Shown one piece after another: positions 50,802 to 64,000 of a DNA stretch of 64,000 nt. The notes under the pieces are model-generated. The model was given only the letters and a program-made list of their open reading frames with translations. It searched no databases and had not been told where the DNA came from. Origin of the DNA: Lottia gigantea (taxonomy: Eukaryota; Mollusca; Gastropoda; Lottiidae); the NCBI RefSeq assembly GCF_000327385.1, contig NW_008711014.1, forward strand, positions 680,458 through 744,457, given 5' to 3'. The number at the start of each line of letters is the position of its first letter. Position 1 is the first letter of the stretch. Made by a program: the position numbers and the translations under genes.

Positions 50802-51290
50802 GAGCTTAATTCTAACTAATGGTAATTTCTGACTCTTTCAGCTGATGATCATGACTTACTAAGGGTCTACAAGTTTTACAAGCTCCAGCCCTTGATTTTA
50901 CTCACAAATATATAGGTCAAACCACCATTTTGAGCTTAATTCTAACTAATGGTGTTTTCTGACTCTTTCAGCTGATCATGATTTACTAAGGGTCTACAAG
51001 TTTTACAAGCTCCAGTCCTTGATTTTACTCACAAATATATAAGTCAAACTACCATTTTGAGCTTAATTCTAACTAATGGTGTTTTCTGACTCTTTCAGCT
51101 GATCATGATTTACTAAGGGTCTACAAGTTTTACAAGCTCCAGCCCTTGATTTTACTTGCAAATATATAAGTCAAACTACCATCTCCACTAAGCTTAATTC
51201 TAACAAATGGTGTTTTCACACATTTAGCTGATCATCATGATTTACCAAGGACGTGCGAATTAAAACATCCCCAAACACTTGATTCGGTAG
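50802..51290 (+). repeat. 127-131 bp tandem repeat, about 4 copies
   Basis: GAGCTTAATTCTAACTAATG starts recur at 50802, 50932 and 51059, with a diverged fourth at about 51190. Each is followed by CTGACTCTTTCAGCTGAT and GGGTCTACAAGTTTTACAAG. Confidence 0.88.
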
Positions 51291-52462
51291 TCAGATTTTC
51301 TTGTCATTTAAGCTAATAACATATATAAGGTTTCTATTTCAATATTAAGCTTAGCCAAATGATTCTCTTGTTTCTTAAAAAGCTTAAGATAGCTGAAAAG
51401 AAACAGAGTCCAAAATCTTTTGATCAACTGCTACAGTTATGGGCTGCAATGGACAATGGAGGAAATTCTAGGAGGATAGCAAGACTAAATCTTCAACTCT
51501 TTTAGCAATAAAGGAATATTCAATATGTCAATCCTGTATGAATGCAAGCAAACACTGCTTTACTCTGGCAAAATCACTCTGTACCCCCACTGCCACCGTT
51601 ACAAAACATGTCCAATATAACGATCTATGCTATGCTCAGTGATGGAGCCAAAGGGGGTCACAGTCCCATAATCTCATAACTCTGCTAGAGATTCCGTCAA
51701 TCTCAGATATCTCTCCCCACCCCTTGGCTTTGCCACTGGCTATGCTATGCTATGCAACTTATGTGTTAATGATCGTTTTCCATATATTTGTAACAATCGA
51801 ATCAAACTAACAATTAAGCTAACATTGTGATATTTTTCCTGATCATTATAACACCTCTGTTTTCAATTGATACAAGTATAAGCCTTCCTACAATGGAATA
51901 TATATACATGAATAAATGGAAATAAGGGAACCTATCTTTAAGAGAAAAGCAGGAGTAGAACCAGTGAGATGAATAAAAGTATATCGAGAGGATTATTGAT
52001 ATAATAATTAATTGTCTTGTACTAGCAGACTAGAGTAGAGTTTGTATTCAGCTATTCGAGACAGATTGGAATTTTAATAAGCTTTATTGAATTTTCTACT
52101 TGATTCTGTGTTTACATACACTACCATCAAATATATTATCTCCTTTTTCAAATGATTCTTTAACAGTCTATGGACTTTTCAGGAATTTGAAGGTTTCTAA
52201 GTGATTCTATTGGTCTGATTGAATTGAGAGTTTTTAGTATCATATCTACAATGTTGATTAAAGTAATATGCTCATACTGTAGAGAATTTGTATGCAACTT
52301 AAACTTAGGAATACAGACACCTATCTTAATGTTGTGCAACCTGCATCAAAGTCTTGGAATCTGTTACTTTATCAGGCCATTTTGGATCTTAAACGCTGAA
52401 TCAAGGGCAATAACTCAAATTATGCAAATGAATAAAATATAAGCCACAATCATCTTAGATGT

Positions 52463-52582
<120 letters not shown>

Positions 52583-53246
52583 GTAAATAAAGTAAGACAA
52601 TTTTTGTTACATGTAATTAAAGGTAATTGATTACTAATTACTGGTAGTTCTGTCTCATACACTAGTCCAGCTGTTGACTACCTAATGTTTATTTTCAATT
52701 TACTAATAATAATTTTAATGATTTTTCTTGTCTACTATATTGTTGATCTGGATTCATTATGGAGAGCAATGAGCTAGAGAAAAGCTATAATTGTTTCAAG
52801 CAATTCAATCTAGTAATTACAACCCTGAATTTTACAAGTGAGGATGTATGGTCATTCTCATTATGTCACTACTGCTTAGACCATTTGTCTTTTCCAGTTA
52901 AATTACACATACTTTATTGGGCATACTTGTTTTAAGCAATTCATTCCGTATAATTACAACCAACTAAGTAATTGTCAGCCTGTGTAATATGGATACTTGC
53001 TGGTTTATTTGAACATTTCTGGTTATTCAAATTATGTACTGTATAGATCATTGTTTTTTCTAGTGCATTAAACCATATAAATGGCATAATTACCACCCTT
53101 AGAGATATTAACAAGAGATTTACAGGTATGAGGAAGAGACAAAGATACTATAAAATAATTCTGATAACTCCAACTACATCAGTACCACAAATACCAATTG
53201 TCTTTTCCAGTTAATAATGTGCATTCTAAAGTCTTTAGTATTTGTG

Positions 53247-53393
53247 ACACAGCTTTATGGAACAACAATCACTGGTTAAAGTTTTATGCAATGTTTTGAT
53301 TATGTGCCTGAGGACCACAGGGTAAACACGTCGAAACCTTGCATAAAACTTTAACCATTGATTGTTGTTCCATAAAACTGTGTCTTTAAAATG
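53247..53393. mobile_element. Foldback element G, complete hairpin
   Basis: The left arm (AGCTTTATGGAACAACAATC then ACTGGTTAAAGTTTTATGCA) and right arm (GCATAAAACTTTAACCATTG then ATTGTTGTTCCATAAA) are inverted copies of about 42 bp around a 55-bp centre. Confidence 0.75.
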
Positions 53394-53461
53394 TGCATAC
53401 TAGTTTGGTAGAATTCAGTCAAGTAATTACATCCTTAAGTGCAATGAAGTGGTGTTTTACA

Positions 53462-53600
53462 TCTACTGAAGACAGGCAACACCATGCAGTGTGAAATATT
53501 GGCTAAGACAGTGGCACCTTTCTGGGATCTTTAAAGTGCACAGTCAGTAGCACACAGGACCACAACTATATGCTCCTTTTACACAACCACCCCAACCCGT
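53462..53600 (+). repeat. Dispersed repeat A, internal fragment
   Basis: GGCAACACCATGCAGTGTG, GACAGTGGC and TTTAAAGTGCACAG match the middle of repeat A. Confidence 0.55.
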
Positions 53601-53895
53601 AAAAAATCCTAGAATGATATATGAAGTAATTCCTTTAAACCACAGCGTGTAGACAAAGACAATAACTCATTCAATGGAATAATCATTTCACAAAATGGCT
53701 ACCAATCATACTAAGCAACAATCTTCATGAAATTCATCATCAATTTCAATGAAAATCCTACCAAAAATAACTTTTTGAATCAAGTTTACATTCAAAAGAC
53801 ATTCAAAAATTATCTTATTGTGAATATGAAAAATAATATACAAATTTACATTAAATATAAATACATAATTTGAATTATTCATTTCAAAACTTTAC

Positions 53896-53962
53896 CTGAA
53901 TCTCTTAAAAATAACTTGTAATGCATCAATTCAACAAAGACTATTTCAACCAAAATTTTACC
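53896..53962 (-). CDS. Candidate further-upstream exon (weak)
   Basis: An open 67-nt stretch lies between a TTTCTATTAG acceptor and a TTCAG|GTAAAG donor, phase 0 in and phase 1 out, which fits the next exon. It would encode a hydrophobic helix (LVEIVFVELMHYKLFLRDS). A DDT-type helix is imaginable, but it does not match the YWYFYG segment expected just before the CECR2-like exon. Could be chance in 15 kb of intron. Confidence 0.22.
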
Positions 53963-54089
53963 CTAATAGAAAATTTTAACAATGATTAGTAACGACCAAA
54001 GAATGTCATTGAATTAGAATTCACTCTATGATTAATATAGAAAGGTATTATAAAATATGCATCAACATGTATATCAACTGATTACTAGT

Positions 54090-54800
54090 TGTAATCTTAT
54101 TGTTTAATCCTAGGTAAGTGTTAAATATGTACAGGGTTAATAGATCCAAACTAGTCATCAAGGGTACACTTGATATGTATATACCAGGGGATGATATTAG
54201 CCTCTCTGAGATGTGGGTTGACTAGGGGTGAGGTGGTGATGGGGTTTGGGGTTGGGGTCTATGTATCAGGTTGTAATCTTAGTGTTTAATCCTGATATAG
54301 ATTGGTGTTAACATTACTGATGACTAACTATGGTATGCATAAGGTTAATAGATTCACACTTGTCATCAAGGGCACACTTAGTATGTGTACCAGAAGATGA
54401 TCTCACCCTCTTCAGACTAAAGAGGGGCGGAGGTAGTAATATCACTGTTCATTTCTGACAGTAGCATATTTATGGGGAAGGCCATTGGACCGTGGTCTGT
54501 GATAAGTGTTATTTTGAAGTGAGAATTAAGCTCTCTAAATGCTCAAATTCATCTCAGGTCATTTGAAATCTGTTGACATCTGGGGGCCTCTGGCAGAACC
54601 AAGACGCCTGGTCTCAAGGAACTTTGGTCCTTTGAGTCTTATCCTGCTCATCAGACATTTTTTAGATATCCTGATATAGGTGTTAACATACTGACTACTA
54701 ACTATGGTATACTAAAGGTTAATATATTCTAACTAAATATATACCTGAAGAGGATTTCACCCTCTCTACAGTGCAGGTTGAAGAGGGGTGGGGTAGATGA
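54090..54800 (+). repeat. Three diverged direct copies of a segment of about 150 bp
   Basis: GTTAATA..TTC.AACT.GTCATCAAGGG.ACACTT, TATACCAG.GGATGAT and AGAGGGG-type strings occur in order at about 54090-54260, 54272-54440 and, shorter, 54668-54800. Confidence 0.6.
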
Positions 54801-55116
54801 TGGAAAACTGAAGAAGTTGTTAAGTTTAATTTTCGTACTAATTTTTTGAATTTATAATTAGTTTACTTTAGGTATGAATGTAGACACAAATGACTTTAAG
54901 GTTGGAAATCAGAAAAACAATTTATGTTCGGTAAGTAATGTCATGTGTCTACTGAAAAAAGTAAAAGAAACCACATAAGTCATAAAGTTGCTTTTCCAAT
55001 CATTTTATATTTAAAGGCATTATGAAAGTTTCACCTGTATAATTCTAAAAACTATACAAACGAACTACTGTATACTTAACAAGGCTATACCCCTAGTCAA
55101 TATAGTCTACTGTTAG

Positions 55117-55273
55117 CCTTATTCTCGAAAACTTAAGTAAGATAAAATCAAAATTTTAAAAAATACAGTAATCTGATTGAATAACTTTGTATATAATTGA
55201 TTTTAGTGACCTACCAGTCAATTGACTGGAAAACTAAAATCATTTTAAGTTAAGTTTTCAAGAATATGGGGCC
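55117..55273. mobile_element. MITE family F, copy 1
   Basis: Ends CCTTATTCTCGAAAACTTAA and TTAAGTTTTCAAGAATATGG are inverted. The inside contains ACAGTAATCTGATTG and a matching CAATTGACTGG segment. Confidence 0.65.
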
Positions 55274-55587
55274 TGACCTTGACACCAAAACAGTCACAAA
55301 ATTAGTCACTAGCATATAGAGTACTAAAACATCTTCTGACAGATATCAAGGTAAGTTAGCATATAATAGTTGACTAATCCTTATCATATATCCTTAGTAT
55401 GAGTAATAGAGGTTGGAAATTGGATCACAACATGTGGGTAGTTGTTACTTTAATTTATTTCCAATTCTGGTTATTTAACATGGCTGTTGTTTTAAACTAA
55501 TGAAATAAATCTGAAAGTCCTCTTCTTAATCACTTAGAATCATTAAATGAATTAAAGTTTTAAGTTTTATTTTTCCACACTTTTAGA

Positions 55588-55748
55588 CCTTATTCTCCAA
55601 AACTTTACTTAAATAAATTCCAGATTTTAAGAACTACAGTATTCTGATTGGATAATAAAACTAAATTTAATATCAATTTTAGTGACTGACCAATCAGATA
55701 ACTGAAACACTTAAATCATCAATTTAAGTTTTCAAGAAAAAGGCACCT
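55588..55748. mobile_element. MITE family F, copy 2
   Basis: Collinear with 55117-55273: CCTTATTCTCCAAAACTT, ACAGTATTCTGATTGGATAA, GACTGACCAATCAGATAACT, and TAAGTTTTCAAGAAAAAGGC at the right end. Confidence 0.65.
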
Positions 55749-56387
55749 GATGTCAAAAAGTAACACATAGAACCTTATATCATTTTATTTCATTATTTAT
55801 TTACTTTACCTTTAGTCTTGACAAATATCAATAAAAACTCTTTTGATAAATCTAATATGATTAAGCTTGCTTCAAATGGATCTTAAAATCCCTAAAGAAG
55901 TAGTGTCATCTCTCTCCATTTACAGAATGAATTCATGATGATGTATTTAGCCACCCCCTCTGTTTTCAGCTTATGAAACAATAATTGAAAGTTATTTCTG
56001 ACTAGAGTTAGACGTAAAATGGCAGATTAAAACGTGGGTGTTAAGTTTTCATTACAATTTCTACATTCTCTTTGTTACAAAAAAAAAAGAGATTAATGGA
56101 TCTTTTTAAAAATATATAAAATGGTTAAAAACCACAAGTTTTCTTCTTGGACAGAAAAAATATCATTAGCTGAGAATTTAAGAATGAAGCCAAAACAAAA
56201 TTTATTTCCGAAAATTTCAAAATAACATTAAACCAAAATGTGGACTAAACAGTTCACAAATGTGTATCTACTTTTTTTCGAATAGCTTCAAAATCTCATC
56301 TTACAAAAATTCATAAGTAGTCATATCCATGTCTTTTCAGTGTGATAAGTGATGAATTCACGTGTAATTTTCTATTCCAGATAATGC

Positions 56388-56545
56388 TAATGAAGACAGA
56401 TGACAGGATGAAGTGTGCAATGAGGAAAATGTTGCCTTGAGAGGGAGATAAACTTAATCTTTTTGACCTACAACTGTTGAGGGATCTTTTAACGTTCACA
56501 CCTTATGGCTCACAGATTTATTTTATTGTCTGAACCTCTGGACCT
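56388..56545 (+). repeat. Dispersed repeat A, diverged fragment
   Basis: CTAATGAAGACAGATGACA, GTGCAATGAGGAAAATGTTG and GGGATCTTTTAACGTTCACA follow repeat A order. Confidence 0.5.
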
Positions 56546-57096
56546 ATGCAAGTAACCTCTGAACCATGCTGGACTTATATGCTTTGGTTTGAGTATATAA
56601 ATATCTGAGAAACTAATATGTTTTAATACAGACTATTATGATGTAGCAATGGAATCTACTCCTACCAACATACCAGACAGGCTCATTGTCTGAACTTATC
56701 CAAATGGAATCCCCAACCCCTGTTAGCAATCCAGTACCTTGCTGAACCGTCCTGGCTGCCTATGCTTCGCTCTTATAACATAATATAGATCATATGAGGT
56801 AGAAATCGACTCTACTCTCACCAACAGACTAGTGGGTATTGAATATTAATTACCACCTTACAAAATGATCAACTTATTATACACAAGATCTCGCCAAACA
56901 AATCAGTAGTGAGACATGTTTCTATTATATTTGTTGATGAGCTAGCAAGTAAAACCATGGATCATCTATGTCGGTGTTTAAGGCACTAATAATAATAATG
57001 ATAATATTGATTAGTTTTGTCTCACTAGCTATATAATATATATACATTCCTAGACACTTTATTACTGTTGTTTTGTAATTACAGTCCTGATTCAAG

Positions 57097-57970
57097 GATG
57101 GTAAACCAGAGCACCTGATAGCAAGATGTGATAGAGATTGTTAGCTAGTATAGTAAACCAGAGCACCTGATAGCAAGATGTGATAGAGATTATTAGCTAG
57201 TAAAGTATACCAGAGCACCTGATAGCAAGATGTGATTGAGATTGTTAGCTAGTATAGTAAACCAGAGCACCTGATAGCAAGAAGTGATAGAGATTGTTAA
57301 CTAGTAAAGTAAACCAGAGCACCTGATAGCAAGATGTGATAGAGATTGTTAACTAGTAAAGTAAACCAGAGCACCTGATAGCAAGAAGTGATAGAGATTG
57401 TTAACTAGTAAAGTAAACCAGAGCACCTGATAGCAAGAAGTGATAGAGATTGTTAACTAGTAAAGTAAACCAGAGCACCTGATAGCAAGATGTGATAGAG
57501 ATTGTTAACTAGTAAAGTAAACCAGAGCACCTGATAGCAAGAAGTGATAGAGAGTGTTAACTAGTAAAGTAAACCAGAGCACCTGATAGCAAAAAGTGAT
57601 AGAGATTGTTAGCTAGTATAGTAAACCAGAGCACCTGATAGCAAGATGTGATCGAGATTGTTAGCTAGTATAGTAAACCAGAGCACCTGATAGCAATATG
57701 TGATCGAGATTGTTAGCTAGTATAGTAAACCAGAGCACCTGATAGCAATATTCGATCGAGATTGTTAGCTAGTATAGCATAACATAGCACCTGACAGCGA
57801 TATGTTGTAGGGTTTGTTAACTAGTAAAGTATACCATAGCACCTGATAGCAATATGTTGTATGGTTGTTAACTAGTAAAGTATACCTTAGGACCTGATAG
57901 CAAGATGTGATAGAGATTATTAGCTAGTATAGTATACTAGAGCACCTGATAGCAATATGTTGTAGGGTTT
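57097..57970 (+). repeat. 52-bp minisatellite, about 16-17 copies
   Basis: The unit contains GTAAACCAGAGCACCTGATA, GCAAGATGTGATAGAGATTG and TTA(G/A)CTAGTA. The first and middle units are nearly identical, and those after about 57770 are diverged (TTGTAGGGTTTGT variants). Confidence 0.93.
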
Positions 57971-60372
57971 GTCAGCTATATGATGTATATATCTATTTAT
58001 TACTGACAACTGGTTTGTAAGAGTTCAGAATCAAGTATGGAATATCAGAGCACCTGTTGTCTATAAAGGCCTGTAGCTATGCGAGGGGTACAAATTTCAG
58101 CCTCAAAACAAAGCATGTATCTCCCACATAAATAACCTGATATACACTTGTTTGCCAACTCAGCCTCCCTTTCAGAGTGCTCTCAATGCCTACTATTGTT
58201 AAATAATCAGAGGAGTAGTGTCCAAGCTTAACCAGATAACATCTGATAAAACTACACTGGTATGTTTTTTTCTACAAAAAAAATGTCCTTCCTAGACTGC
58301 TGATCTGACAATATTTGCCAGCCATGTCAGAATGTAGCTTCAAATTGTCTGGTAATGATTGGTCATTTTTAATCTGTGAAATTAATTCTTTCTTGCCTCA
58401 GGGTTTGTCATCTCTTTAAAAAGTTAATTGATACCTTTCCCTGTCAACTCTGTGAACTCATAGAACTTTTTCACAGAACTTTTCTAATCCAGCTATCATT
58501 TAACAACTAAGAACGTTGAAGAATGTAAAACTGTTAAAACTAAGAATTTTGGCAACAGATCTCACCATAAAGTCTGTAATTCGTAGAGTTTTTACATCAT
58601 GCCGAATTCTACCTCTATTACAATTTGATAACAACACATGCTGATATACAAGAGAATGTTATCTCACATTTCGTGATATTTCTATTTGTCCTTACCAATA
58701 TACTCAAACAATTACCTTTACTCATAAAAAATTAACACACAGGTTCGTTCAGGACATACCAGAATGAATTTCAACTTTGAGAACTTAAATATGAATAAAT
58801 CAATATTTTTTAACTTAGTCAGGAAGAGATAACTGATATGTTCGTATCTTGCAATTTGAAAGACATGATAGTTCAACAGCAATCCTGGATCACTCAAGAT
58901 GAATGACAAAGCCAGGTGTCAACAAAAAGAGTAAGCATTTTCTTCCCAAAGTACTGCATCCACTCTATTAGCATCTGAGAATAGGTATTCAAGCATTTAG
59001 CTAAAATTATTTCAGACTATTGTTTCAAATGGAGCAATTTGCATCACTTTTTTTATGAGCAAAATTTGATCAATTGACATTTTAAAAAGAACTAATATAT
59101 GCTCAAAGTAGTATAATGTTGTTGTGGTTCTTTTTGTGACTTTCTGGGTCAAAACCTTCTTCAAAATAATGTCATCAAAACAGAAACACATCAGATATTT
59201 AAACTGTATGTTTAGGATTGCCTCAATGTTACAATGTTGGCACAAAAAAGAAAACAGACATGTTTCAAGACAGCTTTCAATATTTCCAATCTCTTGTTCA
59301 AACCCACAGCCTACTCCTCTAATAAATAGTTCAATATCTGTAGAAAAGTAGCTATACTTAAATTCATTAAATATTTGTTAAACAAAGAATGTGATAAAAT
59401 AATAAAATCATCTAGGATCAGTCAAAGATCATAGTTAGATAAACAGTATATAAATAGTAAAATAATACACTACCTTATTGGTTATATGTTATATACACTA
59501 TTCCTAGTACACATACACACATATACAGATATCCAGCCCTTAATCCATATAGATTAATACTATTAAAAAATCCTTTTCACATTGAATCGACCTAGTAGCT
59601 AGTGTTGAACTGTGTTAAATCTTGTAACATTATCTTAGGTGTTAGTGAGTATCAAGAATGACAAATATACTGTTTAAAATCCACTCAATGATCAAGACTA
59701 TCTCTATATAATGCCACTATGTATAAAATATATACTCTATGCCCCTCTGACCTACATATAGAAAACATATATAATAGTGAATTGTAAGAATGCCAATGTA
59801 GATCTTAAAATAAAATAAAACTGAGAGGCAAGTGAGATTGAAGTGTGAAATTGACTCGCTTAAAATTTAACGTTTATTTTAAAACTGCAACATATCTCAA
59901 CACAAAGAAAGTAAAGTTGAAAGACGAGCAAAAGTTTGAATTATAATTTGAAAATTTGTTTTGACATTTATGTGAATTTTAAAAAAAAAAACTCAAGAGG
60001 AATGTGACAGCTACTTGAATTACATAAAATCTACTTTTTTTATTTTTTCGTTTAATTCTTTACAGTATTTTCTGCTGAATCAAATTATTTTCAAATTTCC
60101 TGAATATTTTGAGGGTATATATGTCAATTACATCATGTTTAGATTATTTCAAATCATTGATACCGGGATGGTAATATTAAATAGTTTAAATAACTAAAAC
60201 AATATTAATTTCTAACACCTTGACACATTACTATTGAATAAGATAGGAATGTTAGAATAACAATATTTACACAGGGGTTGAGAGTGGAGGATCTTCATTT
60301 CAATTCTAAAAAATAGGTTTGGTTCGATTGCATCTATGGCCATTCCAAACAGCATACCTGTTGACAAGGTAC

Positions 60373-61655
60373 ACAGTGTTATTAACTCACTGAACATGTA
60401 TTGTATATGATAAACATGTTATAATAACAGTATTTATCATACAGTGTTATTAACTCACTGAACATGTATTGTATATGATAAACATGTTATAATAACAGTA
60501 TTTATCACACAGTGTTATAAACTCACTGAACATGTATTGTATATGATAAACGTGTTATAATAACAGTATTTATCACACAGTGTTAATAACTCACTGAACA
60601 TGTATTGTATATGATAAACATGTTATAATAACAGTATTTATTATACAGTGTTATTAACTCACTGAACATGTATTGTATATGATAAACATGTTATAATAAC
60701 AGTATTTATCACACAGTGTTAATAACTCACTGAACATGTATTGTATATGATAAACATGTTATAATAACAGTATTTATCATACAGTGTTATTAACTCACTG
60801 AACATGTATTGTATATGATAAACATGTTATAATAACAGTATTTATCACACAGTGTTAATAACTCACTGAACATGTATTGTATATGATAAACATGTTATAA
60901 TAACAGTATTTATCATACAGTGTTATTAACTCACTGAACATGTATTGTATATGATAAACATGTTATAATAACAGTATTTATTATACAGTGTTAATAACTC
61001 ACTGAACATGTATTGTATATGATAAACATGTTATAATAACAGTATTTATTATACAGTGTTAATAACTCACTGAACATGTATTGTATATGATAAACATGTT
61101 ATAATAACAGTATTTATTATACAGTGTTATTAACTCACTGAACATGTATTGTATATGATAAACATGTTATAATAACAGTATTTATCACACAGTGTTAATA
61201 ACTCACTGAACATGTATTGTATATGATAAACATGTTATAATAACAGTATTTATCATACAGTGTTATTAACTCACTGAACATGTATTGTATATGATAAACA
61301 TGTTATAATAACAGTATTTATCACACAGTGTTAATAACTCACTGAACATGTATTGTATATGATAAACATGTTATAATAACAGTATTTATCATACAGTGTT
61401 ATTAACTCACTGAACATGTATTGTATATGATAAACATGTTATAATAACAGTATTTATTATACAGTGTTAATAACTCACTGAACATGTATTGTATATGATA
61501 AACATGTTATAATAACAGTATTTATTATACAGTGTTATTAACTCACTGAACATGTATTGTATATGATAAACATGTTATAATAACAGTATTTATTATACAG
61601 TGTTATTAACTCACTGAACATGTATTGTATATGATAAACATGTTATAATAACAGA
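60373..61655 (+). repeat. 68-bp satellite-like array, 19 units
   Basis: The unit has ACAGTGTTATTAACTCACTG, AACATGTATTGTATATGATA and AACATGTTATAATAACAG, and is over 95% alike between copies. Diagnostic variants (CAC, CAT or TTA before CAGTG; ATTAAC or AATAAC after) recur with a seven-unit period. Confidence 0.95.
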
Positions 61656-61733
61656 GTTATCAACTTTTTGAAAATGTATTTTATCATATTCACAATGTCA
61701 AGCTATTAGAACTTTGTCAAATGTCTTGAACAG

Positions 61734-61937
61734 CCACCTTTCTTGTATCACTGAAGTTTGTAAATGCAGTGATTTGATCGGATTGTATGCAAGCGAATAC
61801 AGCCAATCATACCCTCAACAGAAAGCCTGCAAACACATTGGCTGTAAGTGTAATCAGGGACTATGATTGGCTGTTTTTGCTAGCGTACAATTCAATGACA
61901 TCGCTTCATTTACAAGCTTCCCTGATACACAATTGCA
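61734..61937. mobile_element. MITE family E, long foldback copy
   Basis: The left arm, CACCTTTCTTGTATCACTGA through TTTGTAAATGCAGTGATTTG to ACAGCCAATCAT, is inverted on the right (ATGATTGGCTGT ... CATTTACAAGCTTCCCTGAT). Arms of about 75-80 bp. It begins about 80 bp after the 68-bp array. Confidence 0.7.
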
Positions 61938-64000
61938 GTATCTAAAAGATAGTTGAGCAATCAACTACCTGAGCCATACTTCAAAAGGAATATATTAGAG
62001 ATAAGCGAACTCTTAGGGTGGAATCAGTAAATACAAAAGGCAAGAATAAAAAAGACAGTAAATCTTAGGGGACAATATCAATCTACTAATTACATTTACC
62101 AATCAAAATAATTAACAATATTTCATTCATTTCTCATTCTCTTCATTCTTTCATTGTCTCAAAACCATTGTTAATATATTATAAACAACTAAGCTTGCAC
62201 AGTATATTGATCAGAGAGATTTGATACTTCATAAACTTCTCATGACAAAAGGTGGTGATGTTTTAATACAAAATTATTTTAAAGCATGTACCTGATAATC
62301 AACTTCCAAGTAACATCACTTTTTGTTTCAAATTATTTATCATAACTTTTTAATGTGGTTTTAATGCTAGTTTAGATAATATTCGCTAAGATTAGGGATG
62401 GTTGTCTAAAAGCTAGTCAACTTTTAAGTTTTTTTCACATCCAGAATAGAATGTATTTTTAACGATCTTAGCTATAACAATACATATAGAAACGAAACAT
62501 AATCTTTGCTGAGTGTTTCAATCCAAATTAATATTATGTTTGTTAGTGAAAATTCATGGCTTCTGGTGGATTCAAATAATTTCCCTTAATCTCACAAATC
62601 ACCCACACTTCTTGCTAGCCAGGGGGCGCAGATCCTTTGATAAAATTGTGGTGTACCATCTGTTCAGAGAAGTAGTCCCTTTTTCAGAATTGTATAGTTG
62701 ATAGTAAATTGAAAGAATTAAATATTATCTATTTTACCATGCATGTTGATAATCATATTAGCCACAAAAATTAGTGGGGACAAACCATATCATGTGATTC
62801 CTGTACCTATATCCCATAGTGTTCTACGCCCAGGTGGCCATCACTTTTGAAGAGTGTATTTGTTGTTCTCACCAACTGAACATAAGGAAATAAATATTGA
62901 CCAATTAGATAGTTTCATGTAAATTCCTTGTCGCTTCAAGTGAAATAAGATCCCGCAGCAAAAATAATTTCCAATACGCCACAATATTGATTAGAATGGG
63001 AAATGAGAATCAATGTACTAGCTATCAGACTCTATGATGGGTCGCGTTCAGACGTATTTCACAGCGATACTCAGAAATCATAAATCAAACCCACACAATC
63101 TTTTGTTTTTTATTTCGTTATTAGAAATATAATCAGTGAGGTTTGTTCTTTTAAGCCGAAAGCTATACGTTATTTGACAGCACTTCAGAGCTAATTTGAT
63201 AGCCGAGAATTTCTTCCTTTCTATTTCTCAATTCTCCTAGATCATAATCTTAAATTATAGTTAAACATTGAACATGCTTATAATATAGTTTATAAACCTT
63301 CAATAATCATTTTTAAAGTGGCACAAACTATCAGAGTTTTACTCTTTAAGGAATGACTATACAGTATAATTGTTATGAAGATTTTGGATCAAGACTTGTA
63401 TGTAGGTTAGTACCTACTTAATATATAACAAACCAGATATAGAGAGAGTGGTCACCACTGAACCAGGAACTCTTAAACAACATTCCACTAAGCTTTGCCA
63501 CAAGGCATCACTTCTGAATTACATAACAGTTGAGAAGAGCTGATATGAACATGCAGTGAACATGTTTTGGACATCCCAATCAGTGCACTTAGCTTGGATA
63601 TCGGATAATTTTCAAATTTAGTACATCAAGCCCCGCTGTTAGTGTGGGGTTCGTGGGGGTTGGGCCCCAGCAAGTGAGAATTAAGTCCCAGCAAAACCTT
63701 CCTCAGTTCAGCAGAGATTGATTCATTTACAGTGTCAACAGTACAAAATCAAAAAGATATAGATTTTGATTTGTTTTGGCACCTCAAAATTGTCAGAAAT
63801 GAGTTCTCTGGGCCTTTAATTCTTCAAATTTTCTGAGTTTAAAATCTGAGCCCCAGCACCAATTCATTCCTAGCTAAGGGTCTGGGTACATCAGTTAGAA
63901 ACTCAATGAACAAGAAATGGAAACTAAGTATCTTTAAGTTATCGGTTTTCTAAAAGACAAGTTTGAGTCTTGGTAGACTAGATTTTATCAATAGTTAGGT

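Noticed and set aside
57097-57970. CRISPR-like regular array
   Set aside because: The whole 52-bp unit repeats without unique spacers, so it is a minisatellite; the genome is eukaryotic.
58574-58640. Possible upstream exon on the minus strand ending TTTATG|GTGAG, with NYRLY resembling the CECR2 YWYFYG segment
   Set aside because: In the required frame a stop lies only about ten codons before the donor, with no acceptor after it.

Overview
The window looks like nuclear DNA from an animal, most likely a mollusc such as a gastropod. It is AT-rich, has GT-AG introns of about 0.2-0.7 kb, holds many dispersed foldback elements and minisatellites, and carries a secreted protein with short six-cysteine CEYGD-type (PLAC-like) modules of a kind I associate with lophotrochozoans. 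The phylum is an inference; no rRNA, tRNA or mitochondrial marker is present.

Positions 1-33500 are intergenic. They hold no convincing gene, only MITE-like inverted repeats, copies of a roughly 290-bp dispersed repeat, a 62-bp tandem array (about 19980-20390), a large 31-bp minisatellite with higher-order structure (about 30537-31625), and one short unexplained reading frame on the minus strand (27662-27793).

Positions 33528-39805 (+) hold a nine-exon gene that I could join in frame from signal peptide to stop. The predicted 662-residue secreted protein has an Arg/Glu-rich helix, a long Gly/Ser/Thr/Tyr repeat region (YVPSGSG-type) and five PLAC-like six-cysteine modules. The modules sit on separate exons, and the three internal ones are phase 1-1.

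Positions 42465-49017 (-) hold a BCL9/Legless co-activator gene of the Wnt/beta-catenin pathway, convergent with the first gene and about 2.7 kb from it. HD1 (Pygopus-binding), HD2 (beta-catenin-binding), HD3 and a C-terminal conserved motif are all recognisable. The 5' end is missing. The most upstream solid exon (48830-49017) does not look like BCL9. It closely resembles the WHIM-type segment of CECR2, a chromatin-remodelling regulator, and its splice phase fits the BCL9 exons. A CECR2-like/BCL9 chimera is the most interesting possibility in the window.

Positions 49018-64000 are probably a long 5' intron or upstream DNA of that gene. They hold MITEs, a (CAA)40 microsatellite, a 52-bp array (about 57097-57970) and a 68-bp array (60373-61655) with a seven-monomer higher-order period.
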